Source: Candidatus Sumerlaeota bacterium
Lineage (GTDB): Bacteria; Sumerlaeota; Sumerlaeia; JADFCT01
Length of the DNA stretch: 32,878 nucleotides
Direction of reading: 5' to 3'
Assembly: GCA_026398575.1 (NCBI GenBank)
Contig: JAPLSP010000050.1
Span: forward strand, 1-32,878
The notes beneath the pieces were generated by a model that was not told the DNA's origin, did not search any database, and saw only the letters and a list, made by a program, of their open reading frames with translations. The position numbers were made by a program, and so were the translations under genes. Positions 9,068 to 17,055 of the stretch are shown piece after piece (positions within the stretch are counted from its first letter, which is position 1; the number at the start of each line of letters is the position of its first letter).

Positions 9068-9774
9068 CAAATCGCGGCTCGCCCATCAAATGCAGTTATC
9101 CTATTCCTGTAGATTTCTGTACGACTGCAAGGAAATGGAAACCCGATGCGATTGATATAATGCTTGGATGCATTTGGAGCGGCTATGATCGGTTGCTGCA
9201 AAAAGATGGATTCGTTATTCGGATAGATGACGTGCACTTGGAAGACGAAATTACTATGGCGCTTTATGCTCGCATTCAAGATGTCCAAGACCCGTTCTCG
9301 CCATTTGTGGTTGTGCATCAGTGGCCTGAGGTTGAGAAGCAGAAGGACAAGGGGCGACCTCCTCAGTGTGATCTCGGGTTTCGTCCTCGTGATGGTAACC
9401 TCCGTTCTCACTTCACCATAGAAGCGAAAAACATCCTTACCGAAGGCGCAGTTGCACCCTATGTCAGCGAGATTAATGACAATTTTTTAACAGGGCGTTA
9501 TTCTACCTTTTCAAGCGAAGCGGCAATGCTAGGGTATCTATTGTCAGGCAACCCGCAAAAGACTTTTGATGCAATTTCTGCAAATCTCGGCGTTACATTA
9601 CAGATACATACCTCTTTTGCGCACAGACATCAGCGCTTCTCTGATCACCAACGGAAAAATGGGAACGACGTTGACCTAGCAATCGTCCAAAACTCTATGC
9701 GCTGCCACCACCTGCTCCTTAGTTTTGCCCCGGTAACATACGAAGGTGACTCTAGATTAAATATGAGGGCATAG
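9064..9774 (+). CDS. PD-(D/E)XK restriction endonuclease partner
   Basis: A 236-residue protein beginning at GTG 9064, whose first bases overlap the methyltransferase stop (GTGA), so translation is probably coupled. A PD-(D/E)XK signature is visible: D103 in QCDLGF, then E120 and K122 in FTIEAKNI, with a possible helix-1 acid in HLEDEITMAL (E60/E62). No signal peptide or membrane segment is present. Size, position and motif fit the restriction subunit of a two-gene type II-like system, with specificity probably shared with or given by the methyltransferase. I do not recognise a named family. A nuclease that cuts only modified or unmodified DNA cannot be told apart from sequence alone. Composition is AT-rich like its partner, supporting co-transfer. 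Confidence 0.7.
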   Translation: MTNRGSPIKCSYPIPVDFCTTARKWKPDAIDIMLGCIWSGYDRLLQKDGFVIRIDDVHLEDEITMALYARIQDVQDPFSPFVVVHQWPEVEKQKDKGRPPQCDLGFRPRDGNLRSHFTIEAKNILTEGAVAPYVSEINDNFLTGRYSTFSSEAAMLGYLLSGNPQKTFDAISANLGVTLQIHTSFAHRHQRFSDHQRKNGNDVDLAIVQNSMRCHHLLLSFAPVTYEGDSRLNMRA

Positions 9775-9963
9775 CGGCGAACAACGACAGCAATTAGCAT
9801 AGGTATTTATAATTTGCCAATCACAATAATGTTTTCCAGAGTACAGGTAATGACTCTAATCCTCAAAGTCTCGTAGGTTCACACTTTCCTTCCTGTGCTC
9901 TTTACATAATACAGGAATACTTAGATCAGGCTATTGCGGTGGATAGTGAGTTTAAATATTGCT

Positions 9964-12258
9964 ATGCGCTGCAAATTTACCTCCTTCATTAATGCCCGTT
10001 TGGGCACAATGCCATTGGTAGTCCTAGTGGCGTATTCATTAAATGCTGCCATTGAGATGAAAAAGGAGGAATTGAAAACGTCAACATTTGAAGGAGAAGA
10101 CAAGGGTGGTGTCGCGCCAATTGAGGCAAAAAAATATGTGCAAAAAGCTACCGGAGCAGGCAGTAGTTTGCCATTAAGCAACGCAGTCGCTGTTTGGCAC
10201 ATGGGGGATTTGCGCGACGGCGCCGGCGCGAGCAGCGCGCTTGCGATCCACGGCAATGTGCGGCTGGGCGTTGCGCTGCAAGGCAGGGAACGCGAGGAGT
10301 CGTTGCGGCGCGGCGGCGATGGAATGGCGGCGGATTTCAGCAGTGGCGGCTGGCTGTCGGCGGGACAGGGAGCGGACGGCGAGCTGAACATCTCCAGCGC
10401 CGCGCTGACGCTCTGCGCGCGATTACGCGATCCTTCCGGCAAATGGGATGGGCCGATATTTTCAAAACACGGCGGCCATGCGCGGCTGAGCTACAATCTC
10501 TTTTCAACCGCGCTGCGCGGAAAGATGGCGATCGGATTCGAGTTGGGGACGAGCTTCAAACCGCAGCCCTTGCAAGTCAGCTTTCCAATAGAGCGGTTGG
10601 ATGCGACCGCTTGGCATGATGTGATCGTCCGCTATTCGGGCCATCGCCTGGAGTTGTTTATTGACGGCGCATTGGTGGACGAAGAGTGGCCTGCCGGCAG
10701 TCTGCGGCTTGCGCGCGACATCCCGTGCCTGATCGGAGCGGAGATCGGCGATGATGGCGTAACGCCGCGCGGCAAATTTCAGGGGCTGATTGATCACATC
10801 GCGCTATGGAAGCGCGCGTTGAGCGATGACGAAATTGCGCTGCTGAGCGGCGGGCGCGAAACGATGGCGCAGAGCGAGCAGAAATTGCTGGGCCTTGAAG
10901 ACCAAGCCATCAAAGAGTTTTGGAGGCCGCGCGGCGACCTCTTTGTCGGCGATTGCATGCCGTTTTTCGATGGGCAGCGCTGGCATCTTTTTTATTTGCA
11001 GGACCGTCATGCGCATCGCAGCAAATGGGGCCTGGGCGCACATCAATGGGCGCATGTTTCGACCGCCGACTTTGCGCGCTGGGAGCGCCATCCGATGGCC
11101 GTCCCCATCACCGATTCGAGGGAAGGCTCGATCTGCACCGGTTCGACGTTTTTCCACGACGGCGAATATCGCGCATATTACGCCGTGCGCTCGATTGACG
11201 GCTCGCCTGCGCCGCTGTCCATGGCCATGAGCCGCGACGGCGTTCATTTCACCAAGACCGATTGGCGGCAGACGCTCACGGCGCCCTATACCGGCGCGTC
11301 GGCTCGCGATCCGAATGTTTTTCAGGATTCGCGCGACGGCTTGTTTCATATAATCGTGACGACCTCGCAGGCCGATAAGACCGGAGCGGATCGCGGCTGC
11401 CTGGCGCATCTGGTTTCCAAGGACCTGCGCCAATGGGAACAGCGCGCGCCGTTCATCGTTCCGGGATTGCCCGGCGAGCCGGAATGCCCGGAATGGTGGG
11501 AGTGGAACGGCTGGTATTATCTCGTATTCAGCAACGGGGGCATTGCGCGCTACCGGATGTCTCGCGATCCGCTTGGACCATGGACGGCGCCGGCAGTGGA
11601 TGCCTTCGATGGCCGGCATTGCATCGTGATGAAGTCCGCGCCTTTCCTCGGCGGGCGACGCATCGGAGCGGCTTTTCTGCCAAGGGCGGGCGGAGGCTAT
11701 GCCGGCAATGTCATCTTCCGTGAACTGATCCAGCTGAAAGACGGCGCCCTGGCGACGCGATTCGTTCCAGAGCTGATGCCGAAAATCGGCGAGCCTGCAA
11801 AATTGAAGCCAATCGCCTCTGAAACGAATGCTGCGGATGGGAGCGGCAAATTTGTCATCCGCTCGACCGGCGCCAGAGGTTCGCTTGCGTTTTCCGGCCT
11901 GCCACATAATGCGCATTTATCGGCGCGTCTTCATGCGCTGAGTGGGACGGAGTCATTCGGCCTTGTCCTGCGATTAGGCGAAGATAAAAGACTCGCCACG
12001 GAAATTCGCTTCATCCCTGCCAAGCGCCGCGTCGAAGTCATCGGCGGCGCCGCGCTCGATCAGGTGGATGGATTGAATGACGAAATGACGATTGATCTCT
12101 ATCTCAAAGAAGACATGCTCGATATCTGCCTCAATGGCCACCGCACGCTGGCAAGCCGCGTGGCCGATGGGCATGGCGACGGATTGGTCTTTTTCAGCGA
12201 AGGCGGCGAAACGTATCTCGACGCCCTCGAAGCGCGCCCGTTGATTGTAGCGCCTTAG
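9964..12258 (+). CDS. LamG + glycoside hydrolase family 32 protein (levanase/invertase-like)
   Basis: About 764 residues. The start is uncertain: ATG 9964 is chosen because a hydrophobic stretch follows (TMPLVVLVAYSLNAA), but no ribosome site is clear, and TTG 9934 or ATG 10009 are possible. A LamG/concanavalin-like domain spans about residues 75-300 (AVAVWHMGDL, SAGQGADGELNIS, GLIDHIALWKRALSDDEI). The five-bladed GH32 propeller follows, with the three usual acidic sites: D330 (FVGDCMPFF, in place of the WMNDPNG motif), D449 (ARDPNVF) and E507-C508 (GEPECPEWWEW). A C-terminal beta-sandwich carries IDLYLKEDMLDICLNG. It should hydrolyse beta-fructosides such as levan or inulin outside the cytoplasm. 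The first 75 or so codons are AT-rich, unlike the rest. Confidence 0.85.
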   Translation: MRCKFTSFINARLGTMPLVVLVAYSLNAAIEMKKEELKTSTFEGEDKGGVAPIEAKKYVQKATGAGSSLPLSNAVAVWHMGDLRDGAGASSALAIHGNVRLGVALQGREREESLRRGGDGMAADFSSGGWLSAGQGADGELNISSAALTLCARLRDPSGKWDGPIFSKHGGHARLSYNLFSTALRGKMAIGFELGTSFKPQPLQVSFPIERLDATAWHDVIVRYSGHRLELFIDGALVDEEWPAGSLRLARDIPCLIGAEIGDDGVTPRGKFQGLIDHIALWKRALSDDEIALLSGGRETMAQSEQKLLGLEDQAIKEFWRPRGDLFVGDCMPFFDGQRWHLFYLQDRHAHRSKWGLGAHQWAHVSTADFARWERHPMAVPITDSREGSICTGSTFFHDGEYRAYYAVRSIDGSPAPLSMAMSRDGVHFTKTDWRQTLTAPYTGASARDPNVFQDSRDGLFHIIVTTSQADKTGADRGCLAHLVSKDLRQWEQRAPFIVPGLPGEPECPEWWEWNGWYYLVFSNGGIARYRMSRDPLGPWTAPAVDAFDGRHCIVMKSAPFLGGRRIGAAFLPRAGGGYAGNVIFRELIQLKDGALATRFVPELMPKIGEPAKLKPIASETNAADGSGKFVIRSTGARGSLAFSGLPHNAHLSARLHALSGTESFGLVLRLGEDKRLATEIRFIPAKRRVEVIGGAALDQVDGLNDEMTIDLYLKEDMLDICLNGHRTLASRVADGHGDGLVFFSEGGETYLDALEARPLIVAP

Positions 12259-12437
12259 AATTTTTTGCCAGGGAGGAGTGCTGTTTTCAAGAAAATTGCC
12301 CTAAGGCGGGCATGGGCGCAGGGTGGAATTCCAATCAAATATTTCACAGAAGGCCGAGCCGCCACCAGCGACCTTGTGTCGGTGGAGCGATGATTGGCGG
12401 CAAGTGGACGGCAAGTGGTCTTTCAGTATTGATTGAA

Positions 12438-12466
12438 GGGTTGGATCCATGAAAAAAAACCAACCC
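12438..12466. other. Hairpin in the GH32-transglutaminase intergenic region
   Basis: GGGTTGG (12438-12444) pairs with CCAACCC (12460-12466) around a 15-base A-rich loop. It lies about 180 bases after the GH32 stop and 85 before the next start. No T-run follows on the plus strand, so its role is unclear. Nothing else is recognised in 12259-12551. Confidence 0.25.
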
Positions 12467-12551
12467 CGGAGGGAATGCCCGACAAACAAAAGACGAATTC
12501 CATACCTTTTGATTTTTCAAAAATGCGCTTGGAAGAAAGGAACGAATCTTC

Positions 12552-14852
12552 ATGATTAGGGCCCTCTCTATTGCCGTCGCGCTGAGTGGCGCTTTCGCTT
12601 TTCTTGTCGGCGCCACCAGCGGACAATCCTCGATTTCCGTGGCTGGACCGCAAGCGGCGCCTTCGGGAATCGTGAATGGGATCAAGGTCTTGCCGGATAA
12701 GGCGCCGGATTGCGCTTCGCTCAAGACGATCGCCGAGACGGTTACGCGCGGTTGCAGGAACAACGACGAGAAGGCCATCGCGGTTTATAATTTCATGCAA
12801 CTGACTCAGTATCACCGGCAATATCCGAGCGAGCCGGGCGGCATCCCCGTGCTCAAGGAAATCAACTGTTATGGGTGGAGCCTTTGCGGTGGTCTGCACT
12901 CGGAGCAGTCGGCGATCTGGCGGGAGCTGGGTTGGGACTGGCGCTTCGTCGGCTGGAGCGGACACACCACCGTCGAGGCCAAGTACGACGACCGCTGGCA
13001 TTATCTGGACGTCTTCCTGAAATTCTATGCCTGGGCGCCGGACGGCAAAGGCGGGCGGACCATCGCGGGCGAGGACGAACTCAACAGCAACGCGCAGGAG
13101 CTGATCCAGGACGCCTTCGTCATGGACAAAAGCCGCGGCTGCGTTTATATGAAGGACAACCCGTTTGCCATGAATGGCGCGAAGGCCAACTGGCGCGCGC
13201 CGGAGTTCCTTGCCTGCGGCGACACCATCGCCGATGTCATCGGGGGCCTGAAGACCCATCGCGGCGCCGGGCGATCGGAAGGCTGGGCCGCAATCAACCA
13301 CGCCAGTGGCGGCTATTCGGCCGACGTCAATCTGGCGCCGGGTTTCTGTCTGGAAAATACATGGGACCCCATGCCGGACGCCTGGTATTGGGCCGGACAG
13401 AAAGCCGCTCCCGCGCACACCTGCAGCGGCCATAAAGACACCCGCAACGATCCAGGCTTCGGCCTGATTCTGGAGCCTTACATCAACAGCAAGCCGGCCC
13501 GCAGCTACGCCAATGGCATTTTATCTTTCAGCGCTGACTTTGCGAACGACACGATCCTGAGTTCTTTTGCCAGTATAGAGAACGTCAAGCGCTCCGGCGC
13601 CGCGCTCGCGCCAGCCGAAGCCGGAAAGCCCGCCGCCGTTATTGTCAATCTGTCATCGCCCTATATCATAACGAAAGCAAAGGGTGAGGCGGCGGGAGCG
13701 GAAAAGGCGGAAGTCTCCGTTGACGGAGGCAAGACATTCAAGGCCGTGGAGATGAAGGATTTTTCCCCGGCAGTGAAGGGGCAAACTGCGGCGCTTTTGA
13801 AAGTGACTTTTGCGGAAGCCCTCAAGTCGCTCAAGATCGAAGCGGTGGTCCAAAACAATCCGGGCGCGCTGCCGTATCTGTCGCCGGGCAAGAATGTCAT
13901 CGCGGTTTCCGTCACTGATCCCAAGGCGCTCGGAAACAACAAACTCGTTGTTACTTACGCCTATCGCCTGGGCTTGCGCGCGAAGTCCTTTGAACAGCTT
14001 TGCGACCAGGGTAAGGAAATCGCAAAACAGCATGACGCCACGTGGTCGGGCGCCATCACCTGCGTGCAAAAGACATTCGCGGCCAAGGACCTCCCGGCCA
14101 CGTTCGAGATTGATTGCCCGACGCCGAAGGGGCGGTATCCCGTCTATCCGCGCATGATGTTTCTGCGCCGCGAAGTAGTTGCGCCGGATTCGCAGCCGCA
14201 GCCGCTGCCCGCCGGCGCTCAGGAGGCAAAGGCCGCGCCCGATGAAGAGCTCCTGAGTTTGCCCAATCCGTTCCTGGTGGGAACGGAGACGCCGCCGCCC
14301 GTCAAGACGCGTCCGGTCAGGACCGTCCAGATTCCGCTGACTTATTCCCATTACGTGAGTGAGAAGGGCGAGGTTAGCGACAAGGGAACGTTGCGCTGGC
14401 CGAAGGTCCAGAGCGAGGAAGGCAAAGTCATCGCGGGCGCCATCATCATCACGGGCGATCTGAAGGCATTGCCATCAAAGGGCATAAACGCCGTGCGCTT
14501 GTTGGTTCCCGTTGCTCAAGGCCATAACCAGGCCGCCACAAAGCTAGGCGTGGTTTTCCTGAAGAAACCCGTCGAGTCAGGCAAGGCCTGCAACGTGAAG
14601 GAACTGGCCGAGGCCGCCGCGACCACGATCATCCCGAAGCAACCTGCGGACGCGGCTGAATACAAGCCCGCCAAGATGTTTGCAATTGATGTTACTCGCG
14701 CCGTCAAAGCCGTGGCGTCCGGCGAAATGAAATTCAACGGCCTGGCGCTGCGCATTGTGCCGGATCGCGCAACGGACGAGGGCTGGACCGTGCGCTGCGA
14801 TGTTTCGCCGAGCGAGAAGATTTATCTGGAGGTTGATGTCAACGAGGATTGA
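12552..14852 (+). CDS. Secreted transglutaminase-like protein
   Basis: A 766-residue exported protein with a signal peptide (residues 1-25, MIRALSIAVALSGAFAF). A transglutaminase-like cysteine protease fold lies at about 65-160. The Cys-His-Asp triad is readable as C112 (SLCGGLHSEQ), H138 (SGHTTVEAKYDDRWHY) and D153 (YLDVFL). This spacing is typical of bacterial transglutaminase-like domains, which act as amidases, peptidases or structural proteins. The middle (about 340-470) looks like beta-sandwich modules (ADVSVDGG-type strand seen as AEVSVDGGKTFKAVEM), and the C-terminal 180 residues are another beta-rich domain. A Pro-rich linker sits near 545-600. The substrate is unknown. It follows the GH32 gene at 293 bases, probably with its own promoter, and is closed by a strong terminator. 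Confidence 0.8.
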   Translation: MIRALSIAVALSGAFAFLVGATSGQSSISVAGPQAAPSGIVNGIKVLPDKAPDCASLKTIAETVTRGCRNNDEKAIAVYNFMQLTQYHRQYPSEPGGIPVLKEINCYGWSLCGGLHSEQSAIWRELGWDWRFVGWSGHTTVEAKYDDRWHYLDVFLKFYAWAPDGKGGRTIAGEDELNSNAQELIQDAFVMDKSRGCVYMKDNPFAMNGAKANWRAPEFLACGDTIADVIGGLKTHRGAGRSEGWAAINHASGGYSADVNLAPGFCLENTWDPMPDAWYWAGQKAAPAHTCSGHKDTRNDPGFGLILEPYINSKPARSYANGILSFSADFANDTILSSFASIENVKRSGAALAPAEAGKPAAVIVNLSSPYIITKAKGEAAGAEKAEVSVDGGKTFKAVEMKDFSPAVKGQTAALLKVTFAEALKSLKIEAVVQNNPGALPYLSPGKNVIAVSVTDPKALGNNKLVVTYAYRLGLRAKSFEQLCDQGKEIAKQHDATWSGAITCVQKTFAAKDLPATFEIDCPTPKGRYPVYPRMMFLRREVVAPDSQPQPLPAGAQEAKAAPDEELLSLPNPFLVGTETPPPVKTRPVRTVQIPLTYSHYVSEKGEVSDKGTLRWPKVQSEEGKVIAGAIIITGDLKALPSKGINAVRLLVPVAQGHNQAATKLGVVFLKKPVESGKACNVKELAEAAATTIIPKQPADAAEYKPAKMFAIDVTRAVKAVASGEMKFNGLALRIVPDRATDEGWTVRCDVSPSEKIYLEVDVNED

Positions 14853-14878
14853 GTTTTGGAGAGGGCGTGGCGTTGATT

Positions 14879-14923
14879 GGACTGGTCGGACTGGTCGGAC
14901 CGGTCGGACGAGTCGGACGGAGC
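14879..14923. repeat. Five-copy 9-bp tandem repeat
   Basis: Five consecutive 9-base units of the type GGACTGGTC (two identical, then GGACCGGTC, GGACGAGTC, GGACGGAGC) lie between the transglutaminase stop and its terminator hairpin. Divergence increases towards the 3' side. The units contain GAC/GTC pairs and could fold locally. There is no coding role. Confidence 0.8.
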
Positions 14924-14961
14924 GGGGCGGATCAGGCGGATCCGCCCCAATTGCATTTTTT
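14924..14961 (+). terminator. Rho-independent terminator after the transglutaminase-like gene
   Basis: A perfect 10-bp GC-rich stem (14924-14933 with 14939-14948) has a five-base loop, followed within seven bases by a run of six T (14956-14961). It lies 71 bases after the stop codon at 14852. The T-run is only on the plus-strand side, so it serves the transglutaminase gene and not the convergent nitroreductase gene. Confidence 0.6.
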
Positions 14962-15000
14962 GCGATTTCCAACATCCTCAATAACCGGATGGAGGTTAGT

Positions 15001-15747
15001 TCACACAGGATATCCCACCGTCTGAGCGAAAAGAGCGCGCTGATCGGGGCGCAGTTTGAGCGTCGTGGTCAGGTCCGGCTTGTTGCAGTTGTGGAACCAT
15101 GCCGCCAGGCCTTGTGAGGCGGCGAAGAGGTAAACGTTGCCGGCGATGAGGCCGCAGTCAACGCCATAGTACATCTTCTGAATCTCCACGTCCTTCAGGC
15201 CGGGTTCCTGAAACGGCGCTCTGGCGAATTTGGCCATATCCACAACGTAGATGAGTCTCACGGGAGCGGTGGCGCCGCTTCCACGTCCGCGTCCCGCTTT
15301 CGCGCGCAAGTCCCCGGCGACTATGGGATTGAGGCAATGAGCAACCCCATCATAAAGGTAGATGCCTTCAGGCATGGCGACATAGATGTCAATTTCCTGC
15401 GAGTTGCTGGCCGAGGCGGCGGTTCTTCCCGTCCGGCCCGAGGGCCCCTTCTCGCGGTTCACTCCGAAGGCCGCCCAAAGGAGATTCGACAGCATTTGCG
15501 GGGGAAGTTTTTCCGGTTTGATGCTGCGGATCGTTTTTCTTTCCCAGAGCGACACGAGCACAGTTTTGCCGCCGTCGGTCTGCGGTTTCATGAGCTTGAT
15601 CGGCTGCAAATCAGTGACCGGTTGCAGGGCTTGGGCGGCGCCGGATGTCTCTTGGGAGGCGGCAGGTTTATCTTGCGCGAAACTGGACGCGGCGCCAGCA
15701 AGAACAGTGAGGGCCGGCAAAGTTTTAACGAGTGTTCTGCGATTCAT
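15001..15747 (-). CDS. Tat-exported SagB-like nitroreductase family protein
   Basis: 248 residues. The start at 15747 is fixed by GGAGGG five bases upstream. A longer frame to 15924 only translates the repeats and is rejected. The N-terminus is a twin-arginine signal (NRRTLVK, hydrophobic to about residue 25). The mature part matches the SagB-type nitroreductase pattern: TIRSIKPEKLPPQMLSNLLW, AASASNSQEIDIYVAMPEGI, LYDGVAHCLNPI and VDCGLIAGNVYLFAASQGL. Members bind FMN, which fits Tat export of a folded protein. SagB proteins in peptide-toxin clusters oxidise azolines, but no YcaO cyclase is nearby, so the substrate here is unknown. A Gly/Arg/Thr insertion (KGPSGRTGRT) sits in the usual flavin loop. 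It lies downstream of two Gly-rich protein genes on the same strand. Confidence 0.8.
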   Translation of the reverse strand: MNRRTLVKTLPALTVLAGAASSFAQDKPAASQETSGAAQALQPVTDLQPIKLMKPQTDGGKTVLVSLWERKTIRSIKPEKLPPQMLSNLLWAAFGVNREKGPSGRTGRTAASASNSQEIDIYVAMPEGIYLYDGVAHCLNPIVAGDLRAKAGRGRGSGATAPVRLIYVVDMAKFARAPFQEPGLKDVEIQKMYYGVDCGLIAGNVYLFAASQGLAAWFHNCNKPDLTTTLKLRPDQRALFAQTVGYPV

Positions 15748-15870
15748 AGTACCCTCCGATGGCGATAGTGTAAAGACTCGCCGGCAGGATGCCGGCGCTC
15801 CCAGTGATTCATCGTATCCTCCGATGGCGATAGTGTAAAGACTCGCCGGCAGGATGCCAGCGCTCCCAGT
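15741..15870. repeat. 65-bp tandem duplication with two REP-like hairpins
   Basis: 15741-15805 and 15806-15870 are two adjacent copies of 65 bases that differ at three positions. Each copy holds a start codon with its ribosome site (minus strand), a GGCGATAGTG block and a REP-like hairpin followed by GCTCCCAG. The hairpin is CGCCGGC, AGGAT, GCCGGCG at 15779-15797 and the same at 15844-15862. One of the three changes (G to A) breaks a pair in the second hairpin. The duplication covers the start region of the nitroreductase gene. Confidence 0.9.
15744..15812 (-). CDS. 22-codon upstream ORF created by the 65-bp duplication
   Basis: The outer copy of the duplicated start region keeps GGAGG and ATG (15812). 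It opens a 22-codon frame, MNHWERRHPAGESLHYRHRR plus VL, whose TGA overlaps the nitroreductase ATG as ATGA. Such a layout would couple translation of the two. Whether it is translated is unknown, and the peptide itself resembles nothing. Confidence 0.3.
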   Translation of the reverse strand: MNHWERRHPAGESLHYRHRRVL

Positions 15871-15963
15871 TAAAATAAAACGGGAGGATCGCGGAGGGCG
15901 CCCAAACGATCCGGCGCCCCCCATGCTCCTCCTCTGATTGATTGCTCCCCTGGAATTCGCTGA

Positions 15964-16791
15964 TCAGAATCCCGCTGCTGGAGCGCCCGTGGCCGATTTT
16001 CCACCGGTACCGGTGTCAGTCCCGCGGTTGTGGGTGTTGTGGGTACCCGCGCCACCCGCCCCGCCCGCGCCTGCTCCACCTGCGCCAAAGTTTCTCGTGC
16101 CGCCGCCCGGAGCGCCTGCGCCAGTAGCCGGAGCGCCGCCGCCCCCCGGAGCGCCGCCGCCCGGGCCGCCGCCTCTGTTGCCGCCCATAGCAGCCGTAGC
16201 CTCTTTCAGTTTGGCCAGCTGATCTTCCGTCAGAACTTTTTTGAGTTCCTTCTCAAGGTCCTCGCTGACGATTTTCATCGCGGCGGTCGCGCTGGTCATT
16301 CCGCCGGGATCACGCATGCTTGATCTTGCCTTGTCGCGGGCTTCCCATGCCTTCTGAAAAGCGGGACGAAGCGCGGTCAGCTTTGCGTCTTCAAATTTTG
16401 GATCGGCCGACAATACCAGCCAGTAGCTCTGGACAGATTGCATCGCCTGAAACGAATCTCTCATCGCCTGCATCTGCGCAGGATCCATGTTTCCGCCGCC
16501 TGGTCTGCCGCCTTGTCTTCCGCCTTGTCCACCGCCCGGCTGTCCGCCCGGCTGGCCGCCCTGCGCTGCATTTACGCCTCCCGGCGCAACGCCTTGCACT
16601 CCGCCTTGCGCGCCTGCAGCTGCGCCATGGGCGCCGCCCTGCGCGGCATTGTGGTCGCCGCCACGCGCCGCCGTACGGTCTCCGCCTTGCCCCTTGCCAT
16701 GCTGATGCTCCTGGGCCTGAGAATACGCAGACAGGGTCACAGCCAGGAACAGCGCCCCCGCCAAGCTTACCAGATTCAGTCCTTTCCTCAT
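15964..16791 (-). CDS. Secreted Gly-rich helical protein (paralogue 1)
   Basis: 275 residues. The ATG at 16791 has AGGAGG six bases upstream; GTG 16794 is the alternative. A signal peptide (1-27, ending near SAYSQAQ) is followed by a Gly/Gln/His/Ala-rich low-complexity region up to about residue 98. A helical core at about 100-200 follows (VQSYWLVLSADPKFEDAKLT, LRPAFQKAWEARDKA, LKKVLTEDQLAKLKEA). A second Gly/Ala-rich tail ends in GKSATGAPAAGF. The core with its LTEDQ motif recalls LTxxQ-type periplasmic proteins such as Spy and CpxP, but I cannot confirm homology. The next gene upstream encodes a paralogue with the same order of parts. It is probably exported; function unknown. Confidence 0.75.
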   Translation of the reverse strand: MRKGLNLVSLAGALFLAVTLSAYSQAQEHQHGKGQGGDRTAARGGDHNAAQGGAHGAAAGAQGGVQGVAPGGVNAAQGGQPGGQPGGGQGGRQGGRPGGGNMDPAQMQAMRDSFQAMQSVQSYWLVLSADPKFEDAKLTALRPAFQKAWEARDKARSSMRDPGGMTSATAAMKIVSEDLEKELKKVLTEDQLAKLKEATAAMGGNRGGGPGGGAPGGGGAPATGAGAPGGGTRNFGAGGAGAGGAGGAGTHNTHNRGTDTGTGGKSATGAPAAGF

Positions 16792-17055
16792 CACACGCCT
16801 CCTTCCACCTATATAGATTATCTTACGGCCGGCTTTTCGTCCGTCTGTCTGAGAATAAGCAAGATCAGCGCCATAAATTTAAGACTCATAATAGCAATAA
16901 TTTACAGTGAATCAGACCATTTCTTTGGATAAAATAAATCCCATATAGTACACAAAATGGCCCTATTTGTTCTTTTTGAGACTGCTTTTTCAATTGACGA
17001 TAACCACCAAATTAGATATTGCTATTTTAGTTATCTTTCTGCCATGCGGTAATCG

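Larger units (their letters stand above)
5640..10180. other. AT-rich genomic island carrying a restriction-modification module
   Basis: From about 5640 to 10180 the sequence becomes visibly AT-richer, with TTA, AAA, GAT and CTT codons. The flanking genes use mostly GC-ending codons. The block contains the methyltransferase and nuclease genes, both bordering intergenic stretches, the last 25 codons of the haem protein and the first 75 or so codons of the GH32 gene. A 9-bp inverted repeat (5677-5685 with 5704-5712) lies at the left edge. No integrase, transposase or direct repeat was found, so the exact ends and the mechanism of entry are not defined. Confidence 0.45.

Noticed and set aside
5945..9774. 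BREX or DISARM defence operon
   Set aside because: Only a methylase and a small nuclease are present; no helicase, phosphatase or ATPase partner genes flank them.
12449..12559. 36-codon ORF overlapping the start of the transglutaminase-like gene
   Set aside because: Weak ribosome site, begins inside a hairpin loop, no recognisable sequence.
12423..13433. 336-codon minus-strand frame opposite the transglutaminase-like gene
   Set aside because: Antisense shadow; the transglutaminase triad and signal peptide support the plus-strand gene.
15748..15924. N-terminal extension of the nitroreductase frame
   Set aside because: It only translates the 65-bp repeats and REP hairpins; a strong ribosome site and Tat signal place the start at 15747.
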